Shown: positions 5,460 through 12,946, counted from the stretch's first letter. The stretch is 20,155 bases of DNA from Pseudomonadota bacterium (GCA_009927255.1 RFNJ01000101.1:1-20155); one strand, 5' to 3'. Numbers and translations: made by a program. Notes: generated from the sequence alone by a model not told the origin.

Positions 5460-8153
5460 CTAAACCGCCGCCAACCCCGCCGCCAACTTACTGCCAACGC
5501 CCCCCCCCATCGCCAACTCCGGCTTGCCCCCACCCTTGCCATCCATCGCCGCACAGGCCGCCTTTACCATCTCACCCGCCGAGTAACTCCCCAGCAAGTC
5601 CTTGGTCACACCGGCCACCACGCTGGCCCGCCCATCCACCACGCTGCCCAGCACCACCACTCCGCTGCCCAGCTTGGCTTTCAGGGCCTCCACCGCCACC
5701 CGCAAGGCCTCACCATCCGCAGCCGGAACCTCCGCCACCACCCGCTTCACTCCACCCTTGTCGGTCACTTTGGCCAGCAACGCCGCCACATCCACCACCG
5801 GCCCCGCCGCCTTGGCGCCTGCTTTAGCGCCCTTTTGCAACGCTTCAATGCGTGCTGGAACATCACTCGCCTTGCACTTCAGCATTCCAGCACTGGTTTT
5901 CAACAGCTCGGCATCGGCATTAAAGCTCGCCAGCGCAGCAAGGTGCGTCACGCCCTCAATCCGCCGAATTCCCGCCGCCACACTGCTCTCCCCCACAATG
6001 CGGAAGGCCCCAATCTCGCCGGTCTGCGCCACGTGCGTCCCCCCGCACAAGTCCGCGGTCAGCAGGCCCACACTGTCGGGGTTGCCCACATAAACCACTC
6101 GCACCTCATCGCCATATTTCTCGCCAAACTGGGCCGTTGCACCACTTTGCACCGCGTCTTCCTTCGGCAAAATCCGCGTCACCACCGGCAAGTTGCGCCA
6201 AATCCGCTCATTCACCCAGCGCTCAACCTTCGCCAATTCCTCAGGCGTTACGGCTTTGGGGTGGGATATATCAAACCGCGTCCCCAGCTCATCTTGGCGG
6301 CTGCCGCGCTGCACCACATGGCTGCCCAAAATCTCACGCAACCCCGCAAACAAAATATGGGTGGCGCTGTGGTTGCGCATAATCGCCGCCCGCCGCGCCT
6401 CATCCACTTTTAACTCAACGGCTTGACCAACTGAAATATCACCTTTTTCAACATATAAAGTATGATTCCAAACACCATCGAGCATCTTCATCGTATCTTG
6501 AATTCTACCCTCACCACCAGACCAAATAACCTTACCTGTATCCCCAACCTGCCCACCACTCTCTGCATAAAACGGCGTCTGAGCAACAACTAAACCAACT
6601 ATATCCCCTGCTTTCGCCTTTTTAACTTGAACCAATTTCACCTCTTTATTGGTTCCACCATCAGCAGGTTTAGCGTTAAACCCCGTCACCAAAGCGGTAA
6701 CAATGCTCTCCGCCTGCGTCACCTGATACCCCAAAAACTCCGTCTTCCCCACACTCTCCTGCACCTCAAACCACACCTCATTCAGCTTGGCATCGCCACT
6801 GCCCTTAAACGCCGCACGGGCCCGCGCCTTCTGCTCGGCCATCGCTGCTTCAAAGCCCTTCATATCCACCGCCACACCACGGTTGCGCAGCGCATCCTGC
6901 GTCAAATCCAGCGGGAAGCCAAAAGTATCATAAAGCTTAAACGCCACATCGCCATCCAGCACCGCGCCGCTCTTCAAGCCCTTGCTCTCGCTCTCCAGCA
7001 ACGCCATGCCCTGCTTCAGCGTGCGGCCAAAGCGCTCTTCTTCCAGCTTAATCACATCCGCCGCCATCGCCGCCCCGCGCTGCAACTCCGGATAAGCCTC
7101 ACCCATCAGCCCCACCAACGTCGGCACCAGCTTATAAATAAACGCCTGCTCCGCCCCCAGCAAATGCCCGTGGCGCATCGCCCGGCGCATAATCCGCCGC
7201 AGCACATAGCCGCGCCCTTCATTGCTCGGCATCACGCCATCCACCATCAAAAACGTCATCGCCCGCAGGTGGTCGGCCACTACGCGCAGCGAAACATCAC
7301 TCTCCGCCCCACGGCCATAATTCACCCCCGCCAGCTTGCCCGCCGCGCCAATAATCGCCTGAAATACGTCAGTCTCGTAGTTACTATAAACCCCCTGCAC
7401 CGCGCACATCACCCGCTCCAGCCCCGCGCCGGTATCAATATTTTTCGCCTTCAGCGGCACTTTGCTGCCGTCTTTTTGCAGGTCAAATTGGGTAAACACA
7501 TGGTTCCAAATTTCCATCCAACGGTCGCCATCTTCCTCGGGCGTGCCGGGGCGGCCACCGGCCACCTTTTTGCCGGTTGGGTCAAGATCATAAAAAATCT
7601 CGCTGCACGGCCCACACGGCCCGGTGTCGCCCATCGTCCAAAAGTTGGCACTGCTGGCAATTCTAATAATATCCCCCTTCGCCACGCCAATCTTCTTATT
7701 CCAAATCTCAAAAGCCTCGTCATCGTCATGATAAACCGTCACGCACATGCGCGCAGGGTCCAGCCCCAGCACTTTGGTCACCCACTCCCAGCCCCAGGTG
7801 ATGCTTTCTTCCTTAAAATAATCGCCAAAACTAAAGTTCCCCATCATCTCAAAAAACGTATGGTGCCGCGCGGTGTGGCCCACGTTTTCAAGGTCGTTAT
7901 GCTTGCCTCCTGCACGAACACAACGCTGCACGCTGGCGGCACGGCTCAGGCGGGTGTCCACACCGGTAAAATTATTCTTAAACTGCACCATCCCGCTGTT
8001 GGTGAACATCAGCGTCGGGTCGTTGTCGGGAACCAGGCTCGAACTCGGCACAATCACATGCCCCTTGGCCCTAAAATGCTCCACAAAACTCCGCCGTACT
8101 TCCGCCCCGCCCATCACCTTGCCCATCCCGCCGCTCTTCACTTTGCCTGCCAT
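5460..8153 (-). CDS. alaS: Alanine--tRNA ligase
   Basis: AlaS attaches alanine to tRNA-Ala in the cytoplasm and clears mischarged Ser and Gly. The 897-residue product has the normal length and full domain order. The class II catalytic domain is N-terminal (VRRSFVEHF, LMFTNSGMVQFKNNFTG, HHTFFEMMGNFSFGDYF), followed by the tRNA-binding helices (GRGYVLRRIMRRAMRHG). The editing domain has its zinc-type motifs HSATH at 595-599 and CGGTH at 703-707, and a C-Ala region ends GGGVGSKLAAGLAAV. Start 8153 has AGAAGGG upstream and adds about 18 residues before the usual N-terminus; ATGs at residues 10 and 14 are alternatives. Bases 6421-6660 (residues about 498-577) are near 43% GC against about 62-68% in the flanks sampled, though the protein remains normal there. 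Confidence 0.98.
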   Translation of the reverse strand: MAGKVKSGGMGKVMGGAEVRRSFVEHFRAKGHVIVPSSSLVPDNDPTLMFTNSGMVQFKNNFTGVDTRLSRAASVQRCVRAGGKHNDLENVGHTARHHTFFEMMGNFSFGDYFKEESITWGWEWVTKVLGLDPARMCVTVYHDDDEAFEIWNKKIGVAKGDIIRIASSANFWTMGDTGPCGPCSEIFYDLDPTGKKVAGGRPGTPEEDGDRWMEIWNHVFTQFDLQKDGSKVPLKAKNIDTGAGLERVMCAVQGVYSNYETDVFQAIIGAAGKLAGVNYGRGAESDVSLRVVADHLRAMTFLMVDGVMPSNEGRGYVLRRIMRRAMRHGHLLGAEQAFIYKLVPTLVGLMGEAYPELQRGAAMAADVIKLEEERFGRTLKQGMALLESESKGLKSGAVLDGDVAFKLYDTFGFPLDLTQDALRNRGVAVDMKGFEAAMAEQKARARAAFKGSGDAKLNEVWFEVQESVGKTEFLGYQVTQAESIVTALVTGFNAKPADGGTNKEVKLVQVKKAKAGDIVGLVVAQTPFYAESGGQVGDTGKVIWSGGEGRIQDTMKMLDGVWNHTLYVEKGDISVGQAVELKVDEARRAAIMRNHSATHILFAGLREILGSHVVQRGSRQDELGTRFDISHPKAVTPEELAKVERWVNERIWRNLPVVTRILPKEDAVQSGATAQFGEKYGDEVRVVYVGNPDSVGLLTADLCGGTHVAQTGEIGAFRIVGESSVAAGIRRIEGVTHLAALASFNADAELLKTSAGMLKCKASDVPARIEALQKGAKAGAKAAGPVVDVAALLAKVTDKGGVKRVVAEVPAADGEALRVAVEALKAKLGSGVVVLGSVVDGRASVVAGVTKDLLGSYSAGEMVKAACAAMDGKGGGKPELAMGGGVGSKLAAGLAAV

Positions 8154-8190
8154 GATAAAACCCTTCTCAACACTGTTAACTCAATCCAGC

Positions 8191-8230
8191 AACCCTACCA
8201 AATCCGCCACAAAATACAACCAAAAAGCCA
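8191..8230 (-). repeat. Leader repeat copy 1 (upstream of alaS)
   Basis: This segment matches 8721-8760 with about five substitutions and one or two single-base gaps. The block GTGGCGGATTTGGTAGG (minus strand) is identical in both. The two copies bracket the hypothetical gene at 8290-8670, and each lies upstream of a minus-strand gene. Confidence 0.6.
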
Positions 8231-8231
8231 C

Positions 8232-8262
8232 AAAAAAAGCCCCGTTTGTTACCAAACAGGGC
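8232..8262 (-). terminator. Rho-independent terminator of the 8290-8670 gene
   Basis: On the minus strand GCCCTGTTTG-GTAA-CAAACGGGGC forms a 10-bp stem (one G-T pair; 8239-8248 with 8253-8262), followed at once by seven T. It lies 27 bases after the stop of the hypothetical gene and separates it from alaS. Confidence 0.88.
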
Positions 8263-8289
8263 CGATTCGCTCAGCATCAACGCCAACAA

Positions 8290-8670
8290 TCAGTCTTCCT
8301 GAGGCGTCTCTGCAGGCGCATTAACAAACGGGTTTTTCACCGTCATTCTGCCATACTTACCGTAAGTAATGGTAACCTCAAACCCAAGCTTCTCCAAAAC
8401 TTCAACAGTTCTTGGAAATACAACCTCACGCCATTTGACACTGGCATAGTTGTTCTCATGCCGAAAGCTCTTAAAAGCCAGAGTATCTTTAATTTTTTCA
8501 ATCAACCCCAATATGCCATGGCTAAACTCCGAATGTAATTGCAACCTTGCAAAACAGATATTTAAAATTTCCTCAATCAAGGCATTGTAGCTCAGCAGTT
8601 GGCAATCCTGCGCCAACTCTTTAGCTGTCGGGCGCTGCTTTAAGCCATAAGCTTTCAAGATATCTTTCAT
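8290..8670 (-). CDS. Hypothetical protein, about 126 residues
   Basis: I do not recognise this family. The product looks soluble and mixed alpha/beta. A helical N-terminal half (MKDILKAYGLKQRPTAKEL, then LIEEILNICFARLQ) is followed by KWREVVFPRTVEVLEKLGF and a probable beta hairpin, EVTITYGKYGRMTVKNPF, with a short Pro/Glu/Asp tail. The ATG at 8670 is chosen because GGAG lies six bases upstream; a GTG at 8709 in the same frame would add 13 residues. It has a good terminator at 8232-8262 and is bracketed by the imperfect repeats at 8191-8230 and 8721-8760, so it may be an inserted cassette upstream of alaS. Its base composition is AT-richer than that of alaS. Confidence 0.65.
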   Translation of the reverse strand: MKDILKAYGLKQRPTAKELAQDCQLLSYNALIEEILNICFARLQLHSEFSHGILGLIEKIKDTLAFKSFRHENNYASVKWREVVFPRTVEVLEKLGFEVTITYGKYGRMTVKNPFVNAPAETPQED

Positions 8671-8720
8671 CTCAAACTCCATCAGGAAGGTGTTTCTACT
8701 TTTGAGCACTTGCTCACCCC

Positions 8721-8760
8721 CAACCTACCAAATCCGCCACGAAAAGCAACTCAAAAGCCA
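8721..8760 (-). repeat. Leader repeat copy 2 (upstream of the 8290-8670 gene)
   Basis: Second copy of the repeat at 8191-8230, with the identical core GTGGCGGATTTGGTAGG on the minus strand. A 6-bp inverted repeat, TGAGCA-CT-TGCTCA, lies beside it at 8703-8716. Confidence 0.6.
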
Positions 8761-8770
8761 GTTTACGTCG

Positions 8771-9286
8771 TTAATCCGTTACCCCCTTAACCCGTTCATC
8801 CGCCTCTTTCGGCATCTTCGCCACCAACTCGCCATGCATTTTTTGCAGGTAGTCCGCGCAAAACTTCGCCTCCTCCACCAGCGCCGCCTGCTCCAACTGC
8901 CCGCCTGCGGTCAGGTTTTTAACGGGATTTGAGCCATATTTTTCCAAAAAGCCCGAAATCGCCCCCTGCAACATCCCCGTCCCCAGCTTCATCTGCCACA
9001 CCAGCGTTTGCTTCTCCAAAACCCGCAAGGCTTCACCTGCGGTCAACGCACAGGTCGGGGTCGGCAAGCACCCCTTCGCCTCACCGCGTTTCATCCGTGC
9101 AACGTTTTCATCATTGCCTTGCATAAGTGTCATATACTCATGCTCTTTGGGGCCCGATTGCACATAAACCCCGCCATCCCACCAGCACTTCAGCCCCTCC
9201 ATCCCGCTCTTGTGCCAAATCGGCAGCAAAATGTAGCTATAAATCCCAATAACCCCTGCCAAAACCACCGCCGCTGCATTGAACAT
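8771..9286 (-). CDS. Hypothetical membrane-anchored protein
   Basis: This 171-residue product is not recognised. Residues about 3-23 (NAAAVVLAGVIGIYSYILLPI) form one hydrophobic span at the N-terminus, either an anchor or an uncleaved signal. The rest is polar, with four Cys (KCWW, GCLPTPTC and KFCADY) that could form disulfides if the domain faces the periplasm. The C-terminal third looks helical (LEQAALVEEAKFCADYLQKM). The ATG at 9286 is preferred, with AGGA eleven bases upstream; a TTG at 9322 would add 12 residues with no better support. It lies between two single-gene units, each with its own terminator, and its neighbours say nothing about its job. Confidence 0.65.
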   Translation of the reverse strand: MFNAAAVVLAGVIGIYSYILLPIWHKSGMEGLKCWWDGGVYVQSGPKEHEYMTLMQGNDENVARMKRGEAKGCLPTPTCALTAGEALRVLEKQTLVWQMKLGTGMLQGAISGFLEKYGSNPVKNLTAGGQLEQAALVEEAKFCADYLQKMHGELVAKMPKEADERVKGVTD

Positions 9287-9342
9287 CGCTCTCACTTTCC
9301 TTATGCCACCATTTAACCCCAACCCGCATTCTGTTGCATCTT

Positions 9343-9373
9343 AAAAATAACAAAAGGCCCCGCAAAGGGCCTC
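9343..9373 (-). terminator. Rho-independent terminator of the basic protein gene
   Basis: On the minus strand AGGCCC-TTTGCG-GGGCCT (9355-9360 with 9367-9372) is a perfect 6-bp stem followed by TTTGTTATTTTT. It lies 27 bases after the stop at 9400. Confidence 0.8.
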
Positions 9374-9399
9374 TTGTCATGAGCAACACGTAACCAAAA

Positions 9400-9762
9400 C
9401 TATCGGCCACGTGACTGCGCGTTACGCCGATCCGCCTCATCCAAAGCGCGGCGGTCCGCCGGGTGGTGAGACTTCACGCACGCGGCATAAGCCTCGCGAT
9501 AACGATCAGAGAAATCGCGATACTTCTTGCGCCGCCGCAGTTTAATCACGCGGTCAAACTGGTCGCAAAGCTGAATCAGCTTCTTACCCAGCACTCCCGG
9601 CTTCAGCGGCTTGGCAGCCTTAGCCAACACCACCAGTTTCTTAGAAGCTGCCTTTTTCGAGGGCTTCTTCTTAACCGGCTCCTGTACCGTTGGCACAACT
9701 GCCTTGCGGGCCACTGGCTTACGCAGAACTGCCGCTTTCGCCACACGCTTCTTCTTGGTCAT
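9400..9762 (-). CDS. Lys/Ala-rich basic protein with histone H1-like N-terminus
   Basis: This 120-residue protein is strongly basic. Residues 1-60 are dominated by Lys, Ala, Val and Pro (MTKKKRVAKAAVLRKPVARK, then KKKPSKKAASKK), resembling the low-complexity tails of bacterial H1-like proteins. Residues 60-120 appear helical and rich in Arg, with YRDFSDRYREAYAACVKSHH. The ATG at 9762 is chosen because GGAG lies eight bases upstream; longer in-frame starts (ATG at 9774 and beyond) lack such a site. A good promoter (9839-9866) and terminator (9343-9373) make it a one-gene unit. DNA or RNA binding is inferred from charge alone; a ribosome-associated or other nucleic-acid role is equally possible. 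Confidence 0.68.
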   Translation of the reverse strand: MTKKKRVAKAAVLRKPVARKAVVPTVQEPVKKKPSKKAASKKLVVLAKAAKPLKPGVLGKKLIQLCDQFDRVIKLRRRKKYRDFSDRYREAYAACVKSHHPADRRALDEADRRNAQSRGR

Positions 9763-9838
9763 CGGTTTCTCCATGCAACTCTGCCTCACCCTACAAAGCA
9801 GCATTGGTGTCAAAAACGGTTCGAGTGAGATACCTACA

Positions 9839-9866
9839 TGTATACCAAAAAGCAAGCTCTCGTCAA
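9839..9866 (-). promoter_or_regulatory. Sigma-70 promoter for the basic protein gene
   Basis: On the minus strand TTGACG (9861-9866) and TATACA (9839-9844) are separated by 16 bases, just after the glycosyltransferase stop at 9871. The predicted start near 9832 gives a leader of about 70 bases. Confidence 0.6.
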
Positions 9867-9870
9867 CTAC

Positions 9871-10968
9871 TTAACTCCGCACATTCTCATAAAATCTCTC
9901 AATCGCCGCCACCGCCCGCGCCGGCATAAAATCCCCCATCTCCCACACCACCCGCCGTGGCCCACCGGCATAAGCCATGCGCAACGCCGCCGCCAAACTC
10001 GCCACATCATCCTTCTCTGCCCATACCACCCCTTCACGCCCCGCCAAAAACTCGCTCGGCCCCTCACTGCGCGTGCACACCAACGGCAACCCATGCGCCA
10101 TGCCTTCCAAAATAGTCAAACCAAACGGCTCATACCGTGCCGCGCTTACCAACACATCCAGCTGCGCATACTCCGCCGCCATCTCCGCACACTGCCCCAC
10201 CAACTCAATCCGCGCGTCCCCCGCAATCAACCGCTCCAACTCCCCCCGCTGCTCCCCCTCCCCCACAATCCGCAACCGCACGTTATACTTTTCGCGAAGC
10301 GAACCAAGGCTTCCCCCTTGGGCGTAGGCGGGCAAGCCGAAAGCTTCTTGAAACGCCCGCACCAAAACATCCATTCCCTTTACCTTATGCAACCTACCCA
10401 CACTCCCAAACACCACCAAACCATCCCCACGGCCACTCGCAACAAACCCCGAATTAATACCAAATTCACCGTGTTTGCGCATGCTTAAATCAGGCAACCA
10501 ATTGCCAATCACCTGCACTTTCCCCGCAAAATCACTCCCAATTTCTTTTTTCTGCCAGTTGGCAATACAAATCACCCCATCGGCATGCTGCATCTCTTTG
10601 TTTTTCCAGCGTAAATGCAATGTCGAAATCCACTTAATCCCGCGCCGCTTCGCCGCCCGCCCCGCCCATGTGTTGGCCCCGCCAAGGTGGCAATGCACAA
10701 TATCCGGGCCAAATCCATCCATAAGGCGCCCCAAAACCCACCCCAAAAGCCACTTCGGCACCCACGCCGGAACCGCATAAATCTGGGCCTTTTTCACACT
10801 TTTTCGCCACCAATCCAACCGCTCCTGTTGCCCCCTGCCCCACCCCGCCTGCACCACCACCAAAACCGTGTGCTCGGCTGCTGCCAACAACCCCGCAAGG
10901 TCCGCCGCATACCGCTCACTTCCGCCAAAATTGACCACCCTCGCCACATGCACCTGCATTATACGCAA
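9871..10968 (-). CDS. Glycosyltransferase, family 4 (GT-B fold)
   Basis: The 365-residue product transfers a sugar from a nucleotide donor, probably onto a cell-surface glycan at the cytoplasmic side of the membrane. The N-terminal domain starts MRIMQVHVARVVNFGGSERY and contains DIVHCHLGGANTWAG. The C-terminal GT4 domain has FGSVGRLHKVKGMDVLVRAF, RLRIVGEGEQR, then SAARYEPFGLTILEGMAHG, the conserved donor-binding E-X7-E region. Residues about 209-226 (GLPAYAQGGSLGSLREK) interrupt the usual link between LVRAF and the RLRIVGEG strand and are encoded by a partly palindromic segment. The start is TTG at 10968, two bases after the lipA stop codon; ATG at 10959 would drop three residues. The acceptor sugar is unknown. 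Confidence 0.9.
   Translation of the reverse strand: MRIMQVHVARVVNFGGSERYAADLAGLLAAAEHTVLVVVQAGWGRGQQERLDWWRKSVKKAQIYAVPAWVPKWLLGWVLGRLMDGFGPDIVHCHLGGANTWAGRAAKRRGIKWISTLHLRWKNKEMQHADGVICIANWQKKEIGSDFAGKVQVIGNWLPDLSMRKHGEFGINSGFVASGRGDGLVVFGSVGRLHKVKGMDVLVRAFQEAFGLPAYAQGGSLGSLREKYNVRLRIVGEGEQRGELERLIAGDARIELVGQCAEMAAEYAQLDVLVSAARYEPFGLTILEGMAHGLPLVCTRSEGPSEFLAGREGVVWAEKDDVASLAAALRMAYAGGPRRVVWEMGDFMPARAVAAIERFYENVRS
10291..10345. repeat. Partly palindromic segment in frame inside the glycosyltransferase gene
   Basis: The segment begins TTCGC-GAA-GCGAA (10291-10303) and contains GGCTT...AAGCC arms (10309-10313 with 10334-10338) flanking CCC/GGG runs. It encodes about 17 residues that fall between two conserved GT4 segments, which suggests a mobile repeat tolerated as a surface loop. 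Confidence 0.4.
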
Positions 10969-10970
10969 AG

Positions 10971-12113
10971 TTAAACCGCCCCCGTTTGCCGCTTGGCCAA
11001 AAGCTCAGCAAAATAGCGGTCGGCATGGAAACTACTGCGCACCAGCGGCCCACTCGCCACCTGCAAAAACCCCTTCATTTTCGCCTGTTCTTCATAATAA
11101 GCAAACATCTCTGGCGTCACATATTCCATCACCGGAAAATGCTGCAAACTTGGCCTCAGGTATTGCCCAATCGTAATAAAATCCACCTCCGCCGCGCGCA
11201 AATCATCCATCACCTGCAGCACTTCATCACGGCTTTCACCCAAGCCCACCATCAAGCCACTCTTGGTAAAAACTGGATAATCCGCCAACTCCTTCACCCG
11301 CTGCAACAGCCGCAAACTGCCAAAATACCGCGCTCCCGGCCGCACGGTGCGGTATAGTCTCGGCACCGTCTCCAAATTATGATTATAAACATCCGGTCGC
11401 GCCGCCACCACCACCGCCAATTGGTCTTCTTTGCGGCGGAAATCCGGCGTTAAAATCTCCACCGTGGTCTGCGGCGCCTGCGCCTTAATCGCCGCAATGC
11501 ACGCCGCCCAGTGCCCCGTGCCGCCATCCGCCAAATCATCGCGGTCCACACTGGTAATCACCATGTGCTTCAGGCCCAACTCCACCGCCATCTGTGCCAA
11601 ACTGGCGGGCTCGTGTGGATTCACCTCATTCGGCCGCCCGGTTTTAATATTACAAAATGCACACCCGCGCGTGCACGTATCCCCCAAAATCATCACCGTC
11701 AAATGTCCACTCGCCCAGCAATCGCCAATGTTTGGGCACGCCGCCTCCTCACACACCGTGTGCAATTTCTTCGCCCGCACATTCGCCACCAGCTCAAAAT
11801 ATTTCGGGCTCGTCGGCGCCTTTACCCGCAGCCAGTCTGGCTTCGCGCTACGATGAGCAATCCCCCCCTCCGGCTTATAACTCCGCCCCACGCCACTTAT
11901 CCGCCGCTTCCGCGCATCAAAAACACTATCCCCCTCACCATCCACCAGCGGCGGAACACGATCCCCCGCTTGCCTCGCCAAGCCAGGCGTAGCATCTGGC
12001 ACATCGGCATAGCCAAGCTCCGCCACGCCATCATTGGGAATTCCCGCCGCCGCCAGCTCTGCCCGCACCCCCGCACGGTCTTCACTTAAAGCAATCTGCA
12101 CTTTCAAAACCAT
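10971..12113 (-). CDS. lipA: Lipoyl synthase (radical SAM), with N-terminal extension
   Basis: LipA inserts two sulfur atoms into octanoyl groups on lipoyl domains, here presumably the E2 protein encoded nearby. The radical SAM motif CTRGCAFC holds Cys147, 151 and 154. The auxiliary cluster motif CEEAACPNIGDC holds Cys121, 126 and 132. HMVITSVDRDDLADGG, EILTPDFR, NHNLETVPRLY and the C-terminal LVRSSFHAD are all typical. At 380 residues it is longer than usual because about 90 residues precede KPDWLRVKAP; the first 60 match no domain I know. GGGGTAGG nine bases before the ATG supports the long start. A hairpin terminator lies only about 20 bases upstream, so the source of lipA transcription is unclear. 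The glycosyltransferase follows almost at once and is probably cotranscribed. Confidence 0.96.
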   Translation of the reverse strand: MVLKVQIALSEDRAGVRAELAAAGIPNDGVAELGYADVPDATPGLARQAGDRVPPLVDGEGDSVFDARKRRISGVGRSYKPEGGIAHRSAKPDWLRVKAPTSPKYFELVANVRAKKLHTVCEEAACPNIGDCWASGHLTVMILGDTCTRGCAFCNIKTGRPNEVNPHEPASLAQMAVELGLKHMVITSVDRDDLADGGTGHWAACIAAIKAQAPQTTVEILTPDFRRKEDQLAVVVAARPDVYNHNLETVPRLYRTVRPGARYFGSLRLLQRVKELADYPVFTKSGLMVGLGESRDEVLQVMDDLRAAEVDFITIGQYLRPSLQHFPVMEYVTPEMFAYYEEQAKMKGFLQVASGPLVRSSFHADRYFAELLAKRQTGAV

Positions 12114-12129
12114 ACAAGCAACCTACCCC

Positions 12130-12162
12130 AAAAAAACCAAAAAGGCCAGCCAAAGCCAGCCT
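12130..12162 (-). terminator. Rho-independent terminator or attenuator between a small gene and lipA
   Basis: On the minus strand AGGCTGGC-TTTG-GCTGGCCT (12155-12162 with 12143-12150) forms eight pairs, two of them G-T, followed by TTTTGGTTTTTTT. It lies 18 bases after the stop of the small gene at 12181 and about 17 bases before the lipA ATG. Confidence 0.7.
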
Positions 12163-12180
12163 TCTCAGTATTGCGGTGCA

Positions 12181-12432
12181 TCATGTTTGCGGCAACTCAA
12201 TGCCATTCTCATAGCACCAAACAACCAGCCGAAGCTCCTGCTGCAACAGCTTATGCAGCCACAGCCAATCGTTTTGGATAGCCCCCAAAACGTTCACCTG
12301 CAGCTTTTCGCTCACTGCGGCAAAGTCGTCGTCTTCTGCTGCCTGCTTCAAGCACTCTTCGATAGTTATGCGCTGCACTTCACACACAACATCAACGTCA
12401 TGGATAACAGGCATATCCAACATCACAGCCAT
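12181..12432 (-). CDS. Small acidic hypothetical protein
   Basis: This 83-residue protein matches no family I recognise. It looks soluble, acidic and mainly helical: ITIEECLKQAAEDDDFAAV, then VLGAIQNDWLWLHKLLQQEL, ending ENGIELPQT. The ATG at 12432 is chosen because GGTGGAG lies six bases upstream; the same frame opens with a TTG at 12447. A promoter candidate at 12479-12507 and a terminator at 12130-12162 make it an independent unit placed between the EamA gene and lipA. It breaks what is often a continuous lpd-lipA arrangement in this bacterial class. No role in lipoate or pyruvate metabolism is shown. Confidence 0.6.
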   Translation of the reverse strand: MAVMLDMPVIHDVDVVCEVQRITIEECLKQAAEDDDFAAVSEKLQVNVLGAIQNDWLWLHKLLQQELRLVVWCYENGIELPQT

Positions 12433-12478
12433 TGCTATCTCCACCAAAAGGAACGAAGGATGATTCCTCCTTGCTCTT

Positions 12479-12507
12479 TACATACCCACAATCCTATTAA
12501 AAATCAA
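12479..12507 (-). promoter_or_regulatory. Candidate sigma-70 promoter for the small acidic protein gene
   Basis: On the minus strand TTGATT (12502-12507) and TATGTA (12479-12484) are spaced by 17 bases, immediately after the EamA stop at 12518. Transcription would start near 12472, about 40 bases before the ATG. The leader contains GGAA...TTCC arms that could form a weak hairpin. Confidence 0.5.
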
Positions 12508-12517
12508 CAGCCAAACC

Positions 12518-12946
12518 TTATTTCCAAAGGTAAACACACACCACGCCCGCCAAAATTAACGCACCACCCACTGCCACCCCCATCGTAAACTGCACTTCCC
12601 GAAACAACACAAACGCCGCCAACGCCACAAAAATCGGATAACTCATCTCCACCACACTCACCATCGTGGCATTTTGCCGCTGAATGGCCCACGCACTCAG
12701 CAAATTCAGCGCCACCAAGGCGGCAATTTGCAACATCATCCACCCCACCAACGGCGGGCTTAACAGCTTGCTCACCTGTCCCCACTCCTTGCCCAGCGCC
12801 GTCATCACCCCATAAATCAACAGGCTGCCCACACTCCCCACCAGCATCACCACATGCCCCGGCACAAATTTCACCAAATGGCCAAAAACTGCATAGCTTA
12901 CTCCCATTGAAGCCGCCGCCGCCAGCGCCAACCAAAACCACGTCAT
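12518..12946 (-). CDS. EamA/DMT-family small membrane transporter
   Basis: The 142-residue product is almost wholly hydrophobic, with about five membrane spans near residues 2-22, 30-50, 66-88, 93-113 and 118-140. The ending, QNATMVSVVEMSYPIFVALAA followed by FTMGVAVGGALILAGVVCVY, is typical of a single EamA domain in the drug/metabolite transporter superfamily. One-domain members probably work as dimers in the inner membrane. GGGGG lies upstream of the ATG, which starts 12 bases after the lpd stop, so it is probably the last gene of the pdh operon. The substrate cannot be read from the sequence. Confidence 0.85.
   Translation of the reverse strand: MTWFWLALAAAASMGVSYAVFGHLVKFVPGHVVMLVGSVGSLLIYGVMTALGKEWGQVSKLLSPPLVGWMMLQIAALVALNLLSAWAIQRQNATMVSVVEMSYPIFVALAAFVLFREVQFTMGVAVGGALILAGVVCVYLWK

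Noticed and set aside
5445..6413. 322-codon open frame on the plus strand
   Set aside because: It covers the 3' end of alaS in the opposite sense and is His/Arg/Gln-rich low-complexity shadow.
6627..8324. 565-codon open frame on the plus strand
   Set aside because: It lies antisense to alaS, whose protein is complete and conserved. The translation is a His/Pro/Arg-rich shadow typical of GC-rich codons read backwards.
8703..8716. TGAGCA-CT-TGCTCA inverted repeat as an operator
   Set aside because: It is a single short copy overlapping an alternative start codon, with no second site or known regulator to support it.
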